From contig NZ_JSVU01000007.1 in the NCBI RefSeq assembly GCF_000952855.1, positions 62,001 to 126,000 of the forward strand: a stretch of DNA of 64,000 bases, written 5' to 3'. Shown one piece after another: positions 48,804 through 59,945 of this stretch; position 1 is the stretch's first letter; the number at the start of each line of letters is the position of its first letter. Position numbers and translations under genes: made by a program. The notes under the pieces were generated by a model. It was given only the letters and a program-made list of their open reading frames with translations, searched no databases and was not told the DNA's origin. This DNA is from Aequorivita vladivostokensis (GTDB lineage: Bacteria; Bacteroidota; Bacteroidia; Flavobacteriales; Flavobacteriaceae).

Positions 48804-48811
48804 TACCTTTG
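48804..48811 (+). promoter_or_regulatory. -7 element TACCTTTG of queE, leaderless layout
   Basis: TACCTTTG ends five bases before the ATG at 48817, so transcription would begin at or next to the start codon. This supports the start at 48817 over the upstream in-frame start at 48733. Confidence 0.6.
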
Positions 48812-48816
48812 CACCA

Positions 48817-49446
48817 ATGAAAAAAGAAGTACAGCAGTTAGTGGATAGAGGAGTGATGCTTCCCTTGATGGAAGAGTTTTACACCATTCAAGGCGAAGGA
48901 TTTCATAAAGGAACCGCCGCATATTTTATTCGTGTGGGCGGTTGCGATGTGGGCTGCCATTGGTGCGATGTTAAGGAAAGTTGGAATGCCGATCTACACC
49001 CTCCTACGGCAATTGAGGCAATTGTTGAAAATGCCGCAAAATATTCCAAAACTATTGTGATAACCGGCGGCGAACCACTTACTTGGGATATGGGGCCATT
49101 GACACAAATGCTGAAGGAAAGAGGTATGCAAATTCATATTGAAACCTCGGGAGCCTATGAATTAACCGGTATTTGGGATTGGGTTTGCCTTTCCCCCAAA
49201 AAAATGAAACTGCCCACACAAGAAGTCTATAAAGCTGCAAACGAATTAAAAGTAATCGTTTTCAACAAAGACGATTTCCGCTTTGCGGAAGAACAAGCTG
49301 CCAAAGTAGGCCCAGATTGTATTCTTTATTTGCAGCCAGAATGGAGCAAACGTGAAAAGATGAGTCCGCTAATTGTGGATTACGTGATGCAAAACCCAAA
49401 ATGGAAGGTTTCGCTACAAACCCATAAATACTTGAATATCCCGTAA
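48817..49446 (+). CDS. queE: 7-carboxy-7-deazaguanine synthase
   Basis: A 209-residue radical SAM enzyme. The cluster motif is C-x3-C-x2-C in VGGCDVGCHWCDVK, preceded by EEFYTIQGEGFHKGTAAYFI. TIVITGGEPLTWDM and MQIHIETSGAYEL follow the family. It turns 6-carboxytetrahydropterin into CDG on the way to queuosine. The start at 48817 fits the promoter. No other queuosine gene is next to it; it is a single gene here, with the exported beta-rich gene diverging. Confidence 0.93.
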   Translation: MKKEVQQLVDRGVMLPLMEEFYTIQGEGFHKGTAAYFIRVGGCDVGCHWCDVKESWNADLHPPTAIEAIVENAAKYSKTIVITGGEPLTWDMGPLTQMLKERGMQIHIETSGAYELTGIWDWVCLSPKKMKLPTQEVYKAANELKVIVFNKDDFRFAEEQAAKVGPDCILYLQPEWSKREKMSPLIVDYVMQNPKWKVSLQTHKYLNIP

Positions 49447-49525
49447 AAAAATCCAAATTCCAAAAGTGAACCATTGGAATTTGGTGCTTAATATTTGTTT
49501 TTTGAAATTCCCTTTAAAAAATTAG

Positions 49526-50068
49526 TCAGACTTTTTTAAAGGGAATTTCAACATATTCGTCATCCCAGCCTATCATAAGCGTAGTTCCGTTGCTTTCGGG
49601 TCTAAAGATCATGGATAGCGACTCAATGGGTGCTGCGGCATCTTTAACAACAACATTCATTCTGGCCACGTCTTTTTCCTTTTTATAGCTATACGCTCCC
49701 CAAACATTGGTGTCGCTGTTGATGATGATAGTCCAGCTATCTTCATCCGGAATGGTGTACAGGGTATAGGTTCCAGGCTTTAGCGTCGTATTTCCAAATT
49801 TAAGAGGAGTATAAATGGTGAGCTCGGTGGCTTCATTGGCGCCAGTTCGCCACACTTCGCCGTAAGGAACCAAATCGCCAAAAATATCGCGTCCCTTTTT
49901 TTGGGGTCGGCTATAGATAACACGTGCCAAGGGCGGACTGTTCTTGTCCGGTCTGGCCATTACCAAATCCATTGGTGAAGCATCCATCTGCGGAAAGCTT
50001 TGCGCCTGGCCGGTTTGGAAGGTAAACGATGCGATTAGAAGGCAAGCAAATAGAAATATTTTATTCAT
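49526..50068 (-). CDS. Exported DUF2911 protein
   Basis: A 180-residue protein with a signal peptide (MNKIFLFACLLIASFTFQTG). The DUF2911 signature is clear: ARVIYSRPQKKGRDIFGDLV, PYGEVWRTGANEATELTIYT, LKPGTYTLYTIPDEDSWTII. Function is unknown. It diverges from gyrB; about 290 bp lie between, AT-rich, holding the gyrB promoter near its far end. Confidence 0.92.
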   Translation of the reverse strand: MNKIFLFACLLIASFTFQTGQAQSFPQMDASPMDLVMARPDKNSPPLARVIYSRPQKKGRDIFGDLVPYGEVWRTGANEATELTIYTPLKFGNTTLKPGTYTLYTIPDEDSWTIIINSDTNVWGAYSYKKEKDVARMNVVVKDAAAPIESLSMIFRPESNGTTLMIGWDDEYVEIPFKKV

Positions 50069-50260
50069 ATGAAATATTTTAGACTTTATAAAATGTTCAA
50101 ATTAGACGTAATTTTTAATAAAAAGTTTCATCAAAACTCAATAAAACACAATCATAAAACGCTAATTTGGCCAAATTTAGTGCGCAACTATTGCGCCAAA
50201 ATCCAGATCGTCATCGCGCAGGCCTAAATGATGGCTTTTTTCACAGTAATTTGTTAATAA

Positions 50261-52297
<2,037 letters not shown>

Positions 52298-52312
52298 TAT
52301 AACAACTTAGAT

Positions 52313-52353
52313 AAAAAAGCCCATTGCCGACAATTTCAGCAATGGGCTTTTTC
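52313..52353 (+). terminator. Terminator after gyrB
   Basis: AAAGCCCATTGC and GCAATGGGCTTTTT form a 12-bp stem with a U-run, 20 bases after the gyrB stop. Confidence 0.88.
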
Positions 52354-52394
52354 GTTTTTAACCCTTTATTACTATTATTTTAAGCAGATATTGG

Positions 52395-52402
52395 TATTTT
52401 TG
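52395..52402 (+). promoter_or_regulatory. -7 element TATTTTTG of mdh
   Basis: TATTTTTG matches TAnnTTTG. It would give mdh a leader of about 95 bases. Confidence 0.4.
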
Positions 52403-52498
52403 CGGAACATTTCAGAAAGGTTCTGAAAGATTGAAAATTCACTCCGATTTTCTTCGGAAGAACAATAAATCACAAACCATAAACCATAAACATATAAT

Positions 52499-53425
52499 AT
52501 GAAAGTAACAGTTGTAGGGGCAGGTGCCGTGGGCGCAAGTTGCGCAGAGTACATTGCCATCAAGAATTTTGCAAGCGAAGTAGTTTTGTTGGACATCAAG
52601 GAAGGATTTGCCGAAGGAAAGGCAATGGACCTGATGCAGACCGCTTCCCTAAACGGTTTCGATACCAAAATCACGGGAGTAACCAACGATTATTCAAAAA
52701 CTGCTGATAGCGATATTTGCGTAATCACCAGCGGTATTCCGCGTAAACCGGGAATGACACGTGAGGAATTGATAGGTATAAACGCCGGAATTGTGAAGGA
52801 TGTTTCTTCAAATCTTGTAAAGCATTCTCCTAAAACTATTATAATCGTAGTGAGCAACCCGATGGATACGATGGCGTATTTGGTTCATAAAACCTCGGGT
52901 CTCGACAAAAATAAAATCATCGGGATGGGCGGGGCCTTGGACAGCGCCCGTTTCAAATATCGTTTGGCCGAAGCTTTGGGCGCACCCATCAGCGACGTTG
53001 ACGGAATGGTAATCGGCGGCCACAGCGACACCGGAATGGTTCCATTGACAAGATTGGCAACAAGAAACAGCGTTCCCGTAACAAAATTTATTTCAGAGGA
53101 AAGAATGAACCAGGTAATGGAAGACACCAAAGTAGGCGGCGCAACGCTAACCAAACTTTTAGGAACTTCGGCTTGGTACGCTCCGGGCGCAGCAGTTTCA
53201 GCTTTGGTACAGGCCATTGCCTGCGACCAAAAGAAAATGTTCCCTTGTTCCGTAATGCTCAATGGTGAATACGGAATGAAGGATATCTGCATCGGTGCTC
53301 CAGTTATTTTGGGCAGAAACGGTATCGAAAAAATCGTTGAGCTTGAATTGAACGATGCCGAAAAAGCACATATGAAAGAAAGTGCCGAAGGGGTTCGTAA
53401 AACGAATGATTTACTGGAACTTTAA
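52499..53425 (+). CDS. mdh: Malate dehydrogenase
   Basis: A 308-residue, lactate-dehydrogenase-like malate dehydrogenase. NAD loop GAGAVGASCAEYIA (7-20); substrate Arg in IPRKPGMTREELIGIN; catalytic His in GGHSDTGMVPL and its partner Asp in MGGALDSARFKYRL. It converts malate and oxaloacetate in the TCA cycle. The length and motifs are complete. Single gene between two hairpin terminators. Confidence 0.96.
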   Translation: MKVTVVGAGAVGASCAEYIAIKNFASEVVLLDIKEGFAEGKAMDLMQTASLNGFDTKITGVTNDYSKTADSDICVITSGIPRKPGMTREELIGINAGIVKDVSSNLVKHSPKTIIIVVSNPMDTMAYLVHKTSGLDKNKIIGMGGALDSARFKYRLAEALGAPISDVDGMVIGGHSDTGMVPLTRLATRNSVPVTKFISEERMNQVMEDTKVGGATLTKLLGTSAWYAPGAAVSALVQAIACDQKKMFPCSVMLNGEYGMKDICIGAPVILGRNGIEKIVELELNDAEKAHMKESAEGVRKTNDLLEL

Positions 53426-53450
53426 TTCCAAAATAAGATTAATATAATTA

Positions 53451-53486
53451 AACCTCACAAGTCTTCGAGACCTGTGAGGTTTTTTC
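53451..53486 (+). terminator. Terminator after mdh
   Basis: AACCTCACAAGTC pairs with GACCTGTGAGGTT, followed by TTTT, about 25 bases after the mdh stop. Confidence 0.85.
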
Positions 53487-53493
53487 ATAATAA

Positions 53494-53526
53494 AAACCCC
53501 AAAGGTTTTCAAAACCTTTGGGGTTT
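53494..53526. terminator. Second, bidirectional terminator between mdh and nrdJ
   Basis: AAACCCCAAAGGTTTT and AAAACCTTTGGGGTTT form a 16-bp stem with a one-base loop. It is symmetrical, so it can end transcripts from both sides. Confidence 0.8.
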
Positions 53527-53572
53527 AGTCTTACGTCTTGCATCTTATAGTGAAGCGGTCCTAAGTCTTTTT
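53526..53572. repeat. GTCTTA-type degenerate repeat
   Basis: TAGTCTTACGTCTTGCATCT and CGGTCCTAAGTCTTTT are units of the family seen at 5464, 14441 and 59793. It lies in the 3' gap of nrdJ. Confidence 0.4.
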
Positions 53573-53573
53573 T

Positions 53574-56126
53574 CTACCCGCACTTTGATGACCCACAGTC
53601 CTTACAAGTCAAACAGCCTTCTTGGTAAATAAGCGAAGTACTATTACAGTTTTCACATTTCTGCTTTTTGGCTTCGGTTCCATCGGCCACGTAGCGTTTT
53701 AACGCCCGCGCAACCCCGTTTTTCCAAGTGTTGATACTTTCACTGTCCAGTTGTAAACTGTTAATCAAATCCACCACTTTTTCTATCGGCATGCCGTGGC
53801 GGAGCGTGCTGGAAATCAATTTTGCATAGTTCCAAAACTCTGGGTTGAATTTATGCGAAAGCCCTTCAATAGTGGTTTTATAGCCTCTTTTGTTTTTATA
53901 TTGAAAATCGTAACGCGAAGTTCCGTCCTCGTTTCTATTCTTTATAATAACACCTTCATTTACCCAACGCGGAATTAAAATTCCGTCCTCGTCATCTGCA
54001 AAACCGGTAAAAATTTCATAGGGTTTTCCATCAATCAAGCCGATAAAGGCAATCCATTTGTCTTTGCTGTTTTGGAAACGTACCACGTCTGCCTCCAAAA
54101 TTTCTGGACGTTTGGTTGGGAAAGCTGTAAGCGTTTCATTGTCTTCCTCTTTCTTTTCCTCATTGGAAATCAAAACCCCGGAACGCGACCCATCACGGTA
54201 AACGGTAACGCCTTTGCAGCCTGCCTGCCACGCTTCGAGATACAGTTTTCCGACCAATTCTTCGGTGGCATCGTTCGGCAAATTGATGGTTACCGAAATG
54301 GAATGGTCCACCCATTTCTGTACCGCGCCCTGCATCCGCACTTTGCTCATCCAGTCCACATCGTTGGAAGTTGCTTTATAATACGGCGATTTCTTTACAA
54401 TTTTGTTCAGCTCTTCCTGGCTGTAATTTTTATCGGTTGCAATGCCGTTGGCTTCCATCCACTGTTTAAAACGGTGGTGGAAAACCACGTATTCTTCCCA
54501 ACTGTCGCCCACTTCATCCACAAAATCTACACGTACGTTTTTATCGTTCGGGTTTACTTTTCTTCTTCTTTTATAAACAGGAAGAAAAACAGGCTCAATG
54601 CCCGAAGTGGTCTGCGTCATCAAACTGGTAGTTCCCGTTGGGGCGATTGTCAACAATGCTATATTTCTTCGGCCGTATTCGAGCATATCGTAATACAGCT
54701 TTTCATCCGCATCTTTTAGGCGAAGAATAAACGGGTTGTTTTTTTCCCTTTCGCTATCAAATATTTTGAAGGCACCTCTTTCCTTGGCGGTATAAACCGA
54801 TGCGCGATAAGCTTCCAAAGCCACGGTTTTATGGATTTCAACAGAGAAATCGATGCCATCCTTGCTGCCGTACTTTATGCCCAAAGCGGCCAGCATATCG
54901 CCTTCGGCGGTAATTCCAATCCCGGTCCTGCGACCTTCCTCTGCTTTTGTTTGAATGTTTTTCCAAAGATTTCTCTCAACAGCTTTCACCTCATCGCTCT
55001 GCGGATCGGCATCTATTTTTGCGATGATGGCATCTACTTTTTCAAGTTCCAGGTCGATGATATCGTCCATAATTCTTTGGGCGATACCGATGTGTTTTTT
55101 GAAAAGCTCAAAATTGAAGGAAGCATTTTTGGTGAAAGGTTCTTCCACATACGAAAATAGGTTTATTGCAAGCAAACGGCAGGAGTCGTAGGGGCAAAGC
55201 GGAATTTCGCCACATGGATTTGTGGATACGGTTTTGTAGCCCAAATCGGCATAGCAATCCGGTACGCTCTCCTTAATAATGGTATCCCAAAAAAGAATGC
55301 CCGGCTCGGCAGATTTCCATGCGTTGTGCACTATTTTTTTCCAAAGCTTTCCAGCCTCGATTTCCTTTGTGTTTTTTGGGTTTTCGCTAAAAATTGGATA
55401 TTTCTGTGTATAGTTTTTTCCATCTTTTACGGCTTGCATAAAAGCATCGTCCATTCGCACGGAAACATTGGCACCGGTAACTTTTCCCTGCTCCATTTTC
55501 GCATCAATAAAATCTTCGGAATCGGGGTGATTTATGGACACCGAAAGCATCAACGCGCCACGACGGCCGTCCTGTGCCACTTCGCGGGTTGAGTTTGAAT
55601 AGCGCTCCATGAACGGAACAATCCCAGTTGAGGTCAACGCTGAATTCTTCACCGGAGACCCTTTCGGGCGGATGTGCGAAAGATCGTGGCCCACACCGCC
55701 GCGACGTTTCATCAATTGTACCTGTTCTTGGTCAATTTTCATAATGCCTCCATAAGAATCGGAATCGCCGTTGTTTCCTATTACGAAACAATTTGATAAT
55801 GAAGCAATCTGGTATGGATTGCCTATTCCCGCCATAGGGCTGCCTTGGGGCACGATGTACTTGAAATCTTTGATAGCCTCAAAAACTTCTTCCTCGGTCA
55901 TTGGGTTGGCATAGCGCTGCTCGATACGCGCAATTTCCTTTGCGATACGGCGGTGCATATCGTTTGGCGTTTTTTCATAAATATTGCCTTCAGAATCTTT
56001 TAGGGCGTACTTGTTTACCCAAACGCGGGCAGCAAGATCGTCACCTTTGAAATATTCAACCGAAGCTTCAAAAGCTTCATCCTGTGTGTAGGTTTGGGGA
56101 GTGGGGATGGCGGTTTTTACTTGCAT
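53574..56126 (-). CDS. nrdJ: Adenosylcobalamin-dependent ribonucleotide reductase
   Basis: An 850-residue class II enzyme. Substrate loops and catalytic Cys: MKRRGGVGHDLSHIRPKGSP, then VSTNPCGEIPLCPYDSCRLL with the N-x-C-G-E active site, and LTIAPTGTTSLMTQTTSGIE. The C-terminal tail has the Cys-rich zinc-ribbon-like end (CENCNSTSLIYQEGCLTC, CKDCGSSKCG) that holds the reducing thiols. It makes deoxyribonucleotides from diphosphates without an NrdB partner. Needs vitamin B12. No cobalamin riboswitch was seen upstream. Confidence 0.95.
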   Translation of the reverse strand: MQVKTAIPTPQTYTQDEAFEASVEYFKGDDLAARVWVNKYALKDSEGNIYEKTPNDMHRRIAKEIARIEQRYANPMTEEEVFEAIKDFKYIVPQGSPMAGIGNPYQIASLSNCFVIGNNGDSDSYGGIMKIDQEQVQLMKRRGGVGHDLSHIRPKGSPVKNSALTSTGIVPFMERYSNSTREVAQDGRRGALMLSVSINHPDSEDFIDAKMEQGKVTGANVSVRMDDAFMQAVKDGKNYTQKYPIFSENPKNTKEIEAGKLWKKIVHNAWKSAEPGILFWDTIIKESVPDCYADLGYKTVSTNPCGEIPLCPYDSCRLLAINLFSYVEEPFTKNASFNFELFKKHIGIAQRIMDDIIDLELEKVDAIIAKIDADPQSDEVKAVERNLWKNIQTKAEEGRRTGIGITAEGDMLAALGIKYGSKDGIDFSVEIHKTVALEAYRASVYTAKERGAFKIFDSEREKNNPFILRLKDADEKLYYDMLEYGRRNIALLTIAPTGTTSLMTQTTSGIEPVFLPVYKRRRKVNPNDKNVRVDFVDEVGDSWEEYVVFHHRFKQWMEANGIATDKNYSQEELNKIVKKSPYYKATSNDVDWMSKVRMQGAVQKWVDHSISVTINLPNDATEELVGKLYLEAWQAGCKGVTVYRDGSRSGVLISNEEKKEEDNETLTAFPTKRPEILEADVVRFQNSKDKWIAFIGLIDGKPYEIFTGFADDEDGILIPRWVNEGVIIKNRNEDGTSRYDFQYKNKRGYKTTIEGLSHKFNPEFWNYAKLISSTLRHGMPIEKVVDLINSLQLDSESINTWKNGVARALKRYVADGTEAKKQKCENCNSTSLIYQEGCLTCKDCGSSKCG

Positions 56127-56386
56127 ATTTTTGAAAAGATTTTTGGTTAATTAAATTCGGATTTTTAAAGTATGTAAATATAGCAAAATAGCAATCCCAT
56201 TATAATTTTAATTTTTAAAGTTGTCAAGAATGGATTGTTAATATATTAATAATCAGAATTATAAAAATTTATCAACAGCAAAAAGTTGACAAATTTTGAA
56301 TATTAAAATGATTTGTCGGAAATTTTTCACTATTACTGATACCTTAGTCTTAAATATATTTAAAGGAATGTGATAAAAGTCATTTT

Positions 56387-56414
56387 TTGACAGTCCGTAT
56401 GGGTGCTATCTTTG
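56387..56414 (+). promoter_or_regulatory. Complete promoter TTG-N17-TATCTTTG
   Basis: TTG at 56387-56389 and TATCTTTG at 56407-56414 are 17 bases apart. That is the Bacteroidota promoter form. It ends four bases before the GTG at 56419, so the mRNA is probably leaderless. Confidence 0.65.
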
Positions 56415-56418
56415 TTCT

Positions 56419-56796
56419 GTGAAAAACATAATTCTCATACTCGTTTCGCTAATCATGTTCACAAGACCTTTGTGGCCCGTGGTGGAATATGTAGCAAATT
56501 ATGAATACATAGTGAACGTGCTTTGTGAGAACAAAGACAAGCCCGAAATGCAATGTAACGGGAAATGCCATCTCACCAAAGAATTGGCAAAGGAAGCAGG
56601 GGCAGAGGATGACAATCCGTTCAATAATAAAACATCCAAGACTGAGATTCCGCAGTTTATTATTTCTGAAAATATCGCGGAATATAGTTTTGCTTCGGTC
56701 GGCGAATTAATTTCAGTTGAAAATATCGGCTACAAGCCAAATTTGAATTCTTCCCTTTATATCTCAAAAATTCTACATCCGCCGCAGTTGGGATAA
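56419..56796 (+). CDS. Membrane-anchored Cys-containing protein of a TonB-receptor cluster
   Basis: A 125-residue protein started at GTG (56419), chosen from the promoter distance. It has an N-terminal membrane segment (MKNIILILVSLIMFTRPLWP), then NVLCENKDKPEMQCNGKCHL with three cysteines and a His, a possible metal site, then KELAKEAG and a low-complexity tail. It begins a plus-strand unit with a TonB receptor (82 bp on) and a Met/His-rich lipoprotein. I infer copper handling from these partners; function is not shown. Confidence 0.7.
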   Translation: MKNIILILVSLIMFTRPLWPVVEYVANYEYIVNVLCENKDKPEMQCNGKCHLTKELAKEAGAEDDNPFNNKTSKTEIPQFIISENIAEYSFASVGELISVENIGYKPNLNSSLYISKILHPPQLG

Positions 56797-56877
56797 TTTT
56801 CAGCAACGATTCTTTCTGAAATTTTCTCTGAAAAAAATCAGTTAGATACTTCTTTTAATTATCAAAACATATTCAAA

Positions 56878-58917
56878 ATGAAAGCATTTATACCTGTGTT
56901 CCCCGTAAAGGGAATGCTTATGGGCTGGCTTTGGTGTGCGCTTATTTGCGGCAGTTTTACCACACAAGTCTATGCCCAGGAAACCCCGGCGGACAGTCTG
57001 AAATTAATTCAACTCAATGAAGTGGTGGTTATTTCCGCAGGCAGACAATTGGACCATCAGAAACAGCGCAAACCCTTGTCCACATTGGACGAGTTTTTGG
57101 AGTCGTCCCGCAGTATCAAAATGGTAAAGCGTGGCGCCTACGCCTGGGAGCCAACAATGAACGATATGGCCTCCGAACGATTGGCAATAACCATAGATGG
57201 CATGCAGATATTTGGCGCGTGTACCGATAAAATGGACCCGATAACTTCCTATGTTGATGTCTCTAATCTTTCGGAGGCGGAAATAGGTTCAGGCCAGCAG
57301 GGCGCGGCATTTGGGAATACCATAGGCGGCGGTATCAATTTGAAATTGGATAAAAGCAATTTTAAATCAACCGGATGGACGGGTTCTTTGGAAAGCGCTT
57401 TTGAAACAAACAATTCCATGCGCGTTTTTGGAGGCGAGCTCAATTATTCCGAAGAAAAATTCTATTTCAATCTGGATGGAATTTACCGCAAGGCCGATAA
57501 TTACAAGGCCGGTGGCAATAAAGAAGTGAAATTTTCACAGTTTGAAAAGTATAACTTCTCAATAAATTCGGGCTATAAACTTGCCGAGGACAAATCCATT
57601 TCCGCTACCTTAATATATGATGAAGCGAACGATGTGGGCTATCCTGCCCTGACGATGGACGTTTCCTTGGCGCGTGCCGTGATTGCTTCGGTGAGTTTTA
57701 ATCAGGATACGTTGTTTGGAAATTTCAGCAATTGGGAAACCAAGATGTATTTCAATACCATAAAGCACGTAATGGACGACACCAAGCGACCCAATGTGCC
57801 AATACATATGGATATGCCGGGCTGGAGCGAGACCGCGGGATTTTATACGCAGGCAAATTTCAATAAAGAAAAACATCACTTCTTTTTTAAGTGGGATGGG
57901 TTTTACAATAAAAGCTACGCGGAAATGACCATGTACCCAACCAACAGCAACGAGCCGTTGATGTTCATGCTTACGTGGCCCGACGTGCGTACCAAAAATG
58001 TTGGTTTTTATGCCGAAGACCATATTCCGTTGAAAAATGCTTCTTTAAAACTTTCAACACGTTTGGCGTACCATTCCAATACGGTTGCAGATGATTTTGG
58101 GCTGAACAGTCTAAAAATTTTCTATCCCGAAATGGACAGGACCAATACCCGTTTCCTGAAAAGTTTTTCGGCCCAATATCACAAAATGCTGAGTGACTTT
58201 CATATTAACGGCGGCCTTTCCTATGGCGAACGCGCGCCCTCGGTTTCGGAAGGGTATGGGTTTTATCTTTTCAACAGTTTTGATAATCACGATTATATTG
58301 GCGACCCGGGTTTGAACACTGAAGGTTCTGCTGATGCGAATCTTTCGGTAACCTATAAAAAACCAATTTTTGAGATTACCGCAGGAGCAAATTACTTCCA
58401 CGTTTTCAATTATATAATCGGAAAAGTTGATTCCTCGCTCAGCACGATGACTATTGGTGCCGAGGGGGTGAAAATTTATACCAATCTTGATTATGCACAG
58501 CTTTTTAACGCTTCGCTCTCGGGAAGGTATAGTATTTCGAACGCATTTAAATTAACGGGAAGAGTTTCATACCACCGAGGCGTGGATGATGAAGGTGAAA
58601 ACTTGCCGCTAATAAGCCCAATCTCATACCGAAGTGCAATTGATTTCTATAAAAACCAGTTCTCCGCATCGCTATCGGTTGATGGCGCTGGGGAGCAGAC
58701 TAATTACAATCCTACCTATGGTGAAACCAAAAGTACGACTTATGTTACGCTGTCGGCAAGCTTCGGAAAACGTTTCTTTTTAAGGGACAACGACCTTTTC
58801 CTAAAAGCAGGGATTGAAAACATTTTTGATACCAATTATTCAACCTATACCGATTGGAACAACATTCCGCGGATGGGCCGTAATTTTTACTTAACAATTT
58901 CTTACTCAATCAATTAA
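56878..58917 (+). CDS. TonB-dependent outer-membrane receptor, probably copper-linked
   Basis: A 679-residue TonB receptor. Signal peptide, then a short TonB-box-like VVVISAGRQLDHQKQRKPL, a plug with AITIDGMQIFGACTDKMDPI and GAAFGNTIGGGINLKLDKSN, and a barrel that ends with ...MGRNFYLTISYSIN. The plug motif FGACTDKMDP is seen in receptors near copper genes. It lacks the carboxypeptidase-like N-terminal domain of SusC proteins. It takes up a metal or a metal complex across the outer membrane with TonB-ExbBD energy. It is followed 17 bases later by the Met/His-rich lipoprotein. Confidence 0.9.
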   Translation: MKAFIPVFPVKGMLMGWLWCALICGSFTTQVYAQETPADSLKLIQLNEVVVISAGRQLDHQKQRKPLSTLDEFLESSRSIKMVKRGAYAWEPTMNDMASERLAITIDGMQIFGACTDKMDPITSYVDVSNLSEAEIGSGQQGAAFGNTIGGGINLKLDKSNFKSTGWTGSLESAFETNNSMRVFGGELNYSEEKFYFNLDGIYRKADNYKAGGNKEVKFSQFEKYNFSINSGYKLAEDKSISATLIYDEANDVGYPALTMDVSLARAVIASVSFNQDTLFGNFSNWETKMYFNTIKHVMDDTKRPNVPIHMDMPGWSETAGFYTQANFNKEKHHFFFKWDGFYNKSYAEMTMYPTNSNEPLMFMLTWPDVRTKNVGFYAEDHIPLKNASLKLSTRLAYHSNTVADDFGLNSLKIFYPEMDRTNTRFLKSFSAQYHKMLSDFHINGGLSYGERAPSVSEGYGFYLFNSFDNHDYIGDPGLNTEGSADANLSVTYKKPIFEITAGANYFHVFNYIIGKVDSSLSTMTIGAEGVKIYTNLDYAQLFNASLSGRYSISNAFKLTGRVSYHRGVDDEGENLPLISPISYRSAIDFYKNQFSASLSVDGAGEQTNYNPTYGETKSTTYVTLSASFGKRFFLRDNDLFLKAGIENIFDTNYSTYTDWNNIPRMGRNFYLTISYSIN

Positions 58918-58934
58918 TAAAATAAAATAAAATT

Positions 58935-59789
58935 ATGAAAACACTAAAATATATATTCACAGTACTTTTTCTTTCAGCCACATTCGTAAGTTGTTCGGAT
59001 GATGATGAAAACACGCCGGTAGCGGTTAACCCTGTGGAAGGTTTAAACATGATTTATGAAATTCCGGCTACAGACCATACCGTTCAGATTTATTCGGAAA
59101 AACAAAATCTGGAAGTGGGTTACAATGAAATTATCATTAGAATTAAGGACATGGCAAACGATAAGTACGTTTCCAATGCAGCTCCAACGTGGATGCCGAT
59201 GATGCATATGGAAACGATGGAGCATTCCGCACCACATAGTATGTTGACCAATACCGAAGAGAGCACAGTTTATAAAGGACACATTGTTTTTCAGATGGCC
59301 AGCAACGACACCGAATATTGGGAAGTGGTTTTTAATTACTCCCTAAACGGCCAGCAAAAGGAAGAGGCCCTGCGCGTATCGGTATCGCAACCGGCTGATG
59401 GGCTGAAAAAGACACAAGTGTTTATGGGCAGCGACGATACGCGGTATATTTTGGCGTACATTAACCCCAAAGACCCAAAAGTTGCAGTGAACGATTTACA
59501 AGCGGTGCTGTATAAAATGGAATCTATGATGAGCTTTCCAATAGTTGAAAACAATAGGATAACCGTGGATCCAAGAATGCCGGGAATGGGCAACCATAGT
59601 TCGCCGAATAATGTAGATCTGACGTATACCTCGGCCACAAAAATGTATGATGGAAAGCTGTCCTTGACGATGACTGGCTATTGGAAGATCAATCTGAAAT
59701 TGATTAACAGCAGCGGCGAAATTTTAAAAGGTGAAGACGTGAACGAAGGAAACCCGGAGAGCAGTCTTTATTTCGAATTGGAGTTTTAA
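58935..59789 (+). CDS. Met/His-rich lipoprotein, FixH/YtkA-like
   Basis: A 284-residue lipoprotein (MKTLKYIFTVLFLSATFVSC). Two beta-rich halves resemble the FixH/YtkA fold. The stretch PTWMPMMHMETMEHSAPHSM has five Met and three His within 20 residues, typical of copper-binding periplasmic or surface proteins; MMSFPIVENN and MPGMGNHSS add more. With the TonB receptor it could hand a copper ion to the outer membrane. No SusD-like features, so it is not a glycan receptor. The metal is inferred. Confidence 0.8.
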   Translation: MKTLKYIFTVLFLSATFVSCSDDDENTPVAVNPVEGLNMIYEIPATDHTVQIYSEKQNLEVGYNEIIIRIKDMANDKYVSNAAPTWMPMMHMETMEHSAPHSMLTNTEESTVYKGHIVFQMASNDTEYWEVVFNYSLNGQQKEEALRVSVSQPADGLKKTQVFMGSDDTRYILAYINPKDPKVAVNDLQAVLYKMESMMSFPIVENNRITVDPRMPGMGNHSSPNNVDLTYTSATKMYDGKLSLTMTGYWKINLKLINSSGEILKGEDVNEGNPESSLYFELEF

Positions 59790-59792
59790 GGG

Positions 59793-59900
59793 ACATAAGG
59801 ACAGTAGGACTTAGGACATAAGATTGGTAAACTGAGTATCGCGGCTGCGGTTAAAGATGTTGTCCTACGTCATAAGTCTTACCGTCTTAAGTCTTATAGT
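59793..59900. repeat. GGACATAAG/GTCTTAAGTC repeats
   Basis: The left part repeats TAGGACTTAGGACATAAG and the right part has TCCTACGTCATAAGTCTTAC and GTCTTAAGTCTTATAG. The two parts are partly complementary, so the gap after the lipoprotein could fold as a hairpin. Confidence 0.5.
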
Positions 59901-59933
59901 TGCCGTCCCGCTTCATTTTTAAAGTTATTTTTC

Positions 59934-59941
59934 TATATTTG
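59934..59941 (+). promoter_or_regulatory. -7 element TATATTTG, leaderless layout
   Basis: TATATTTG ends four bases before the GTG at 59946. The same spacing is seen at 48804 and 56407. Confidence 0.5.
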
Positions 59942-59945
59942 GCGC

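Noticed and set aside
56127-56386. Cobalamin riboswitch upstream of nrdJ
   Set aside because: The region is very AT-rich and shows no B12-box-like or multi-stem pattern. Apart from promoter-like AT stretches I see nothing there.
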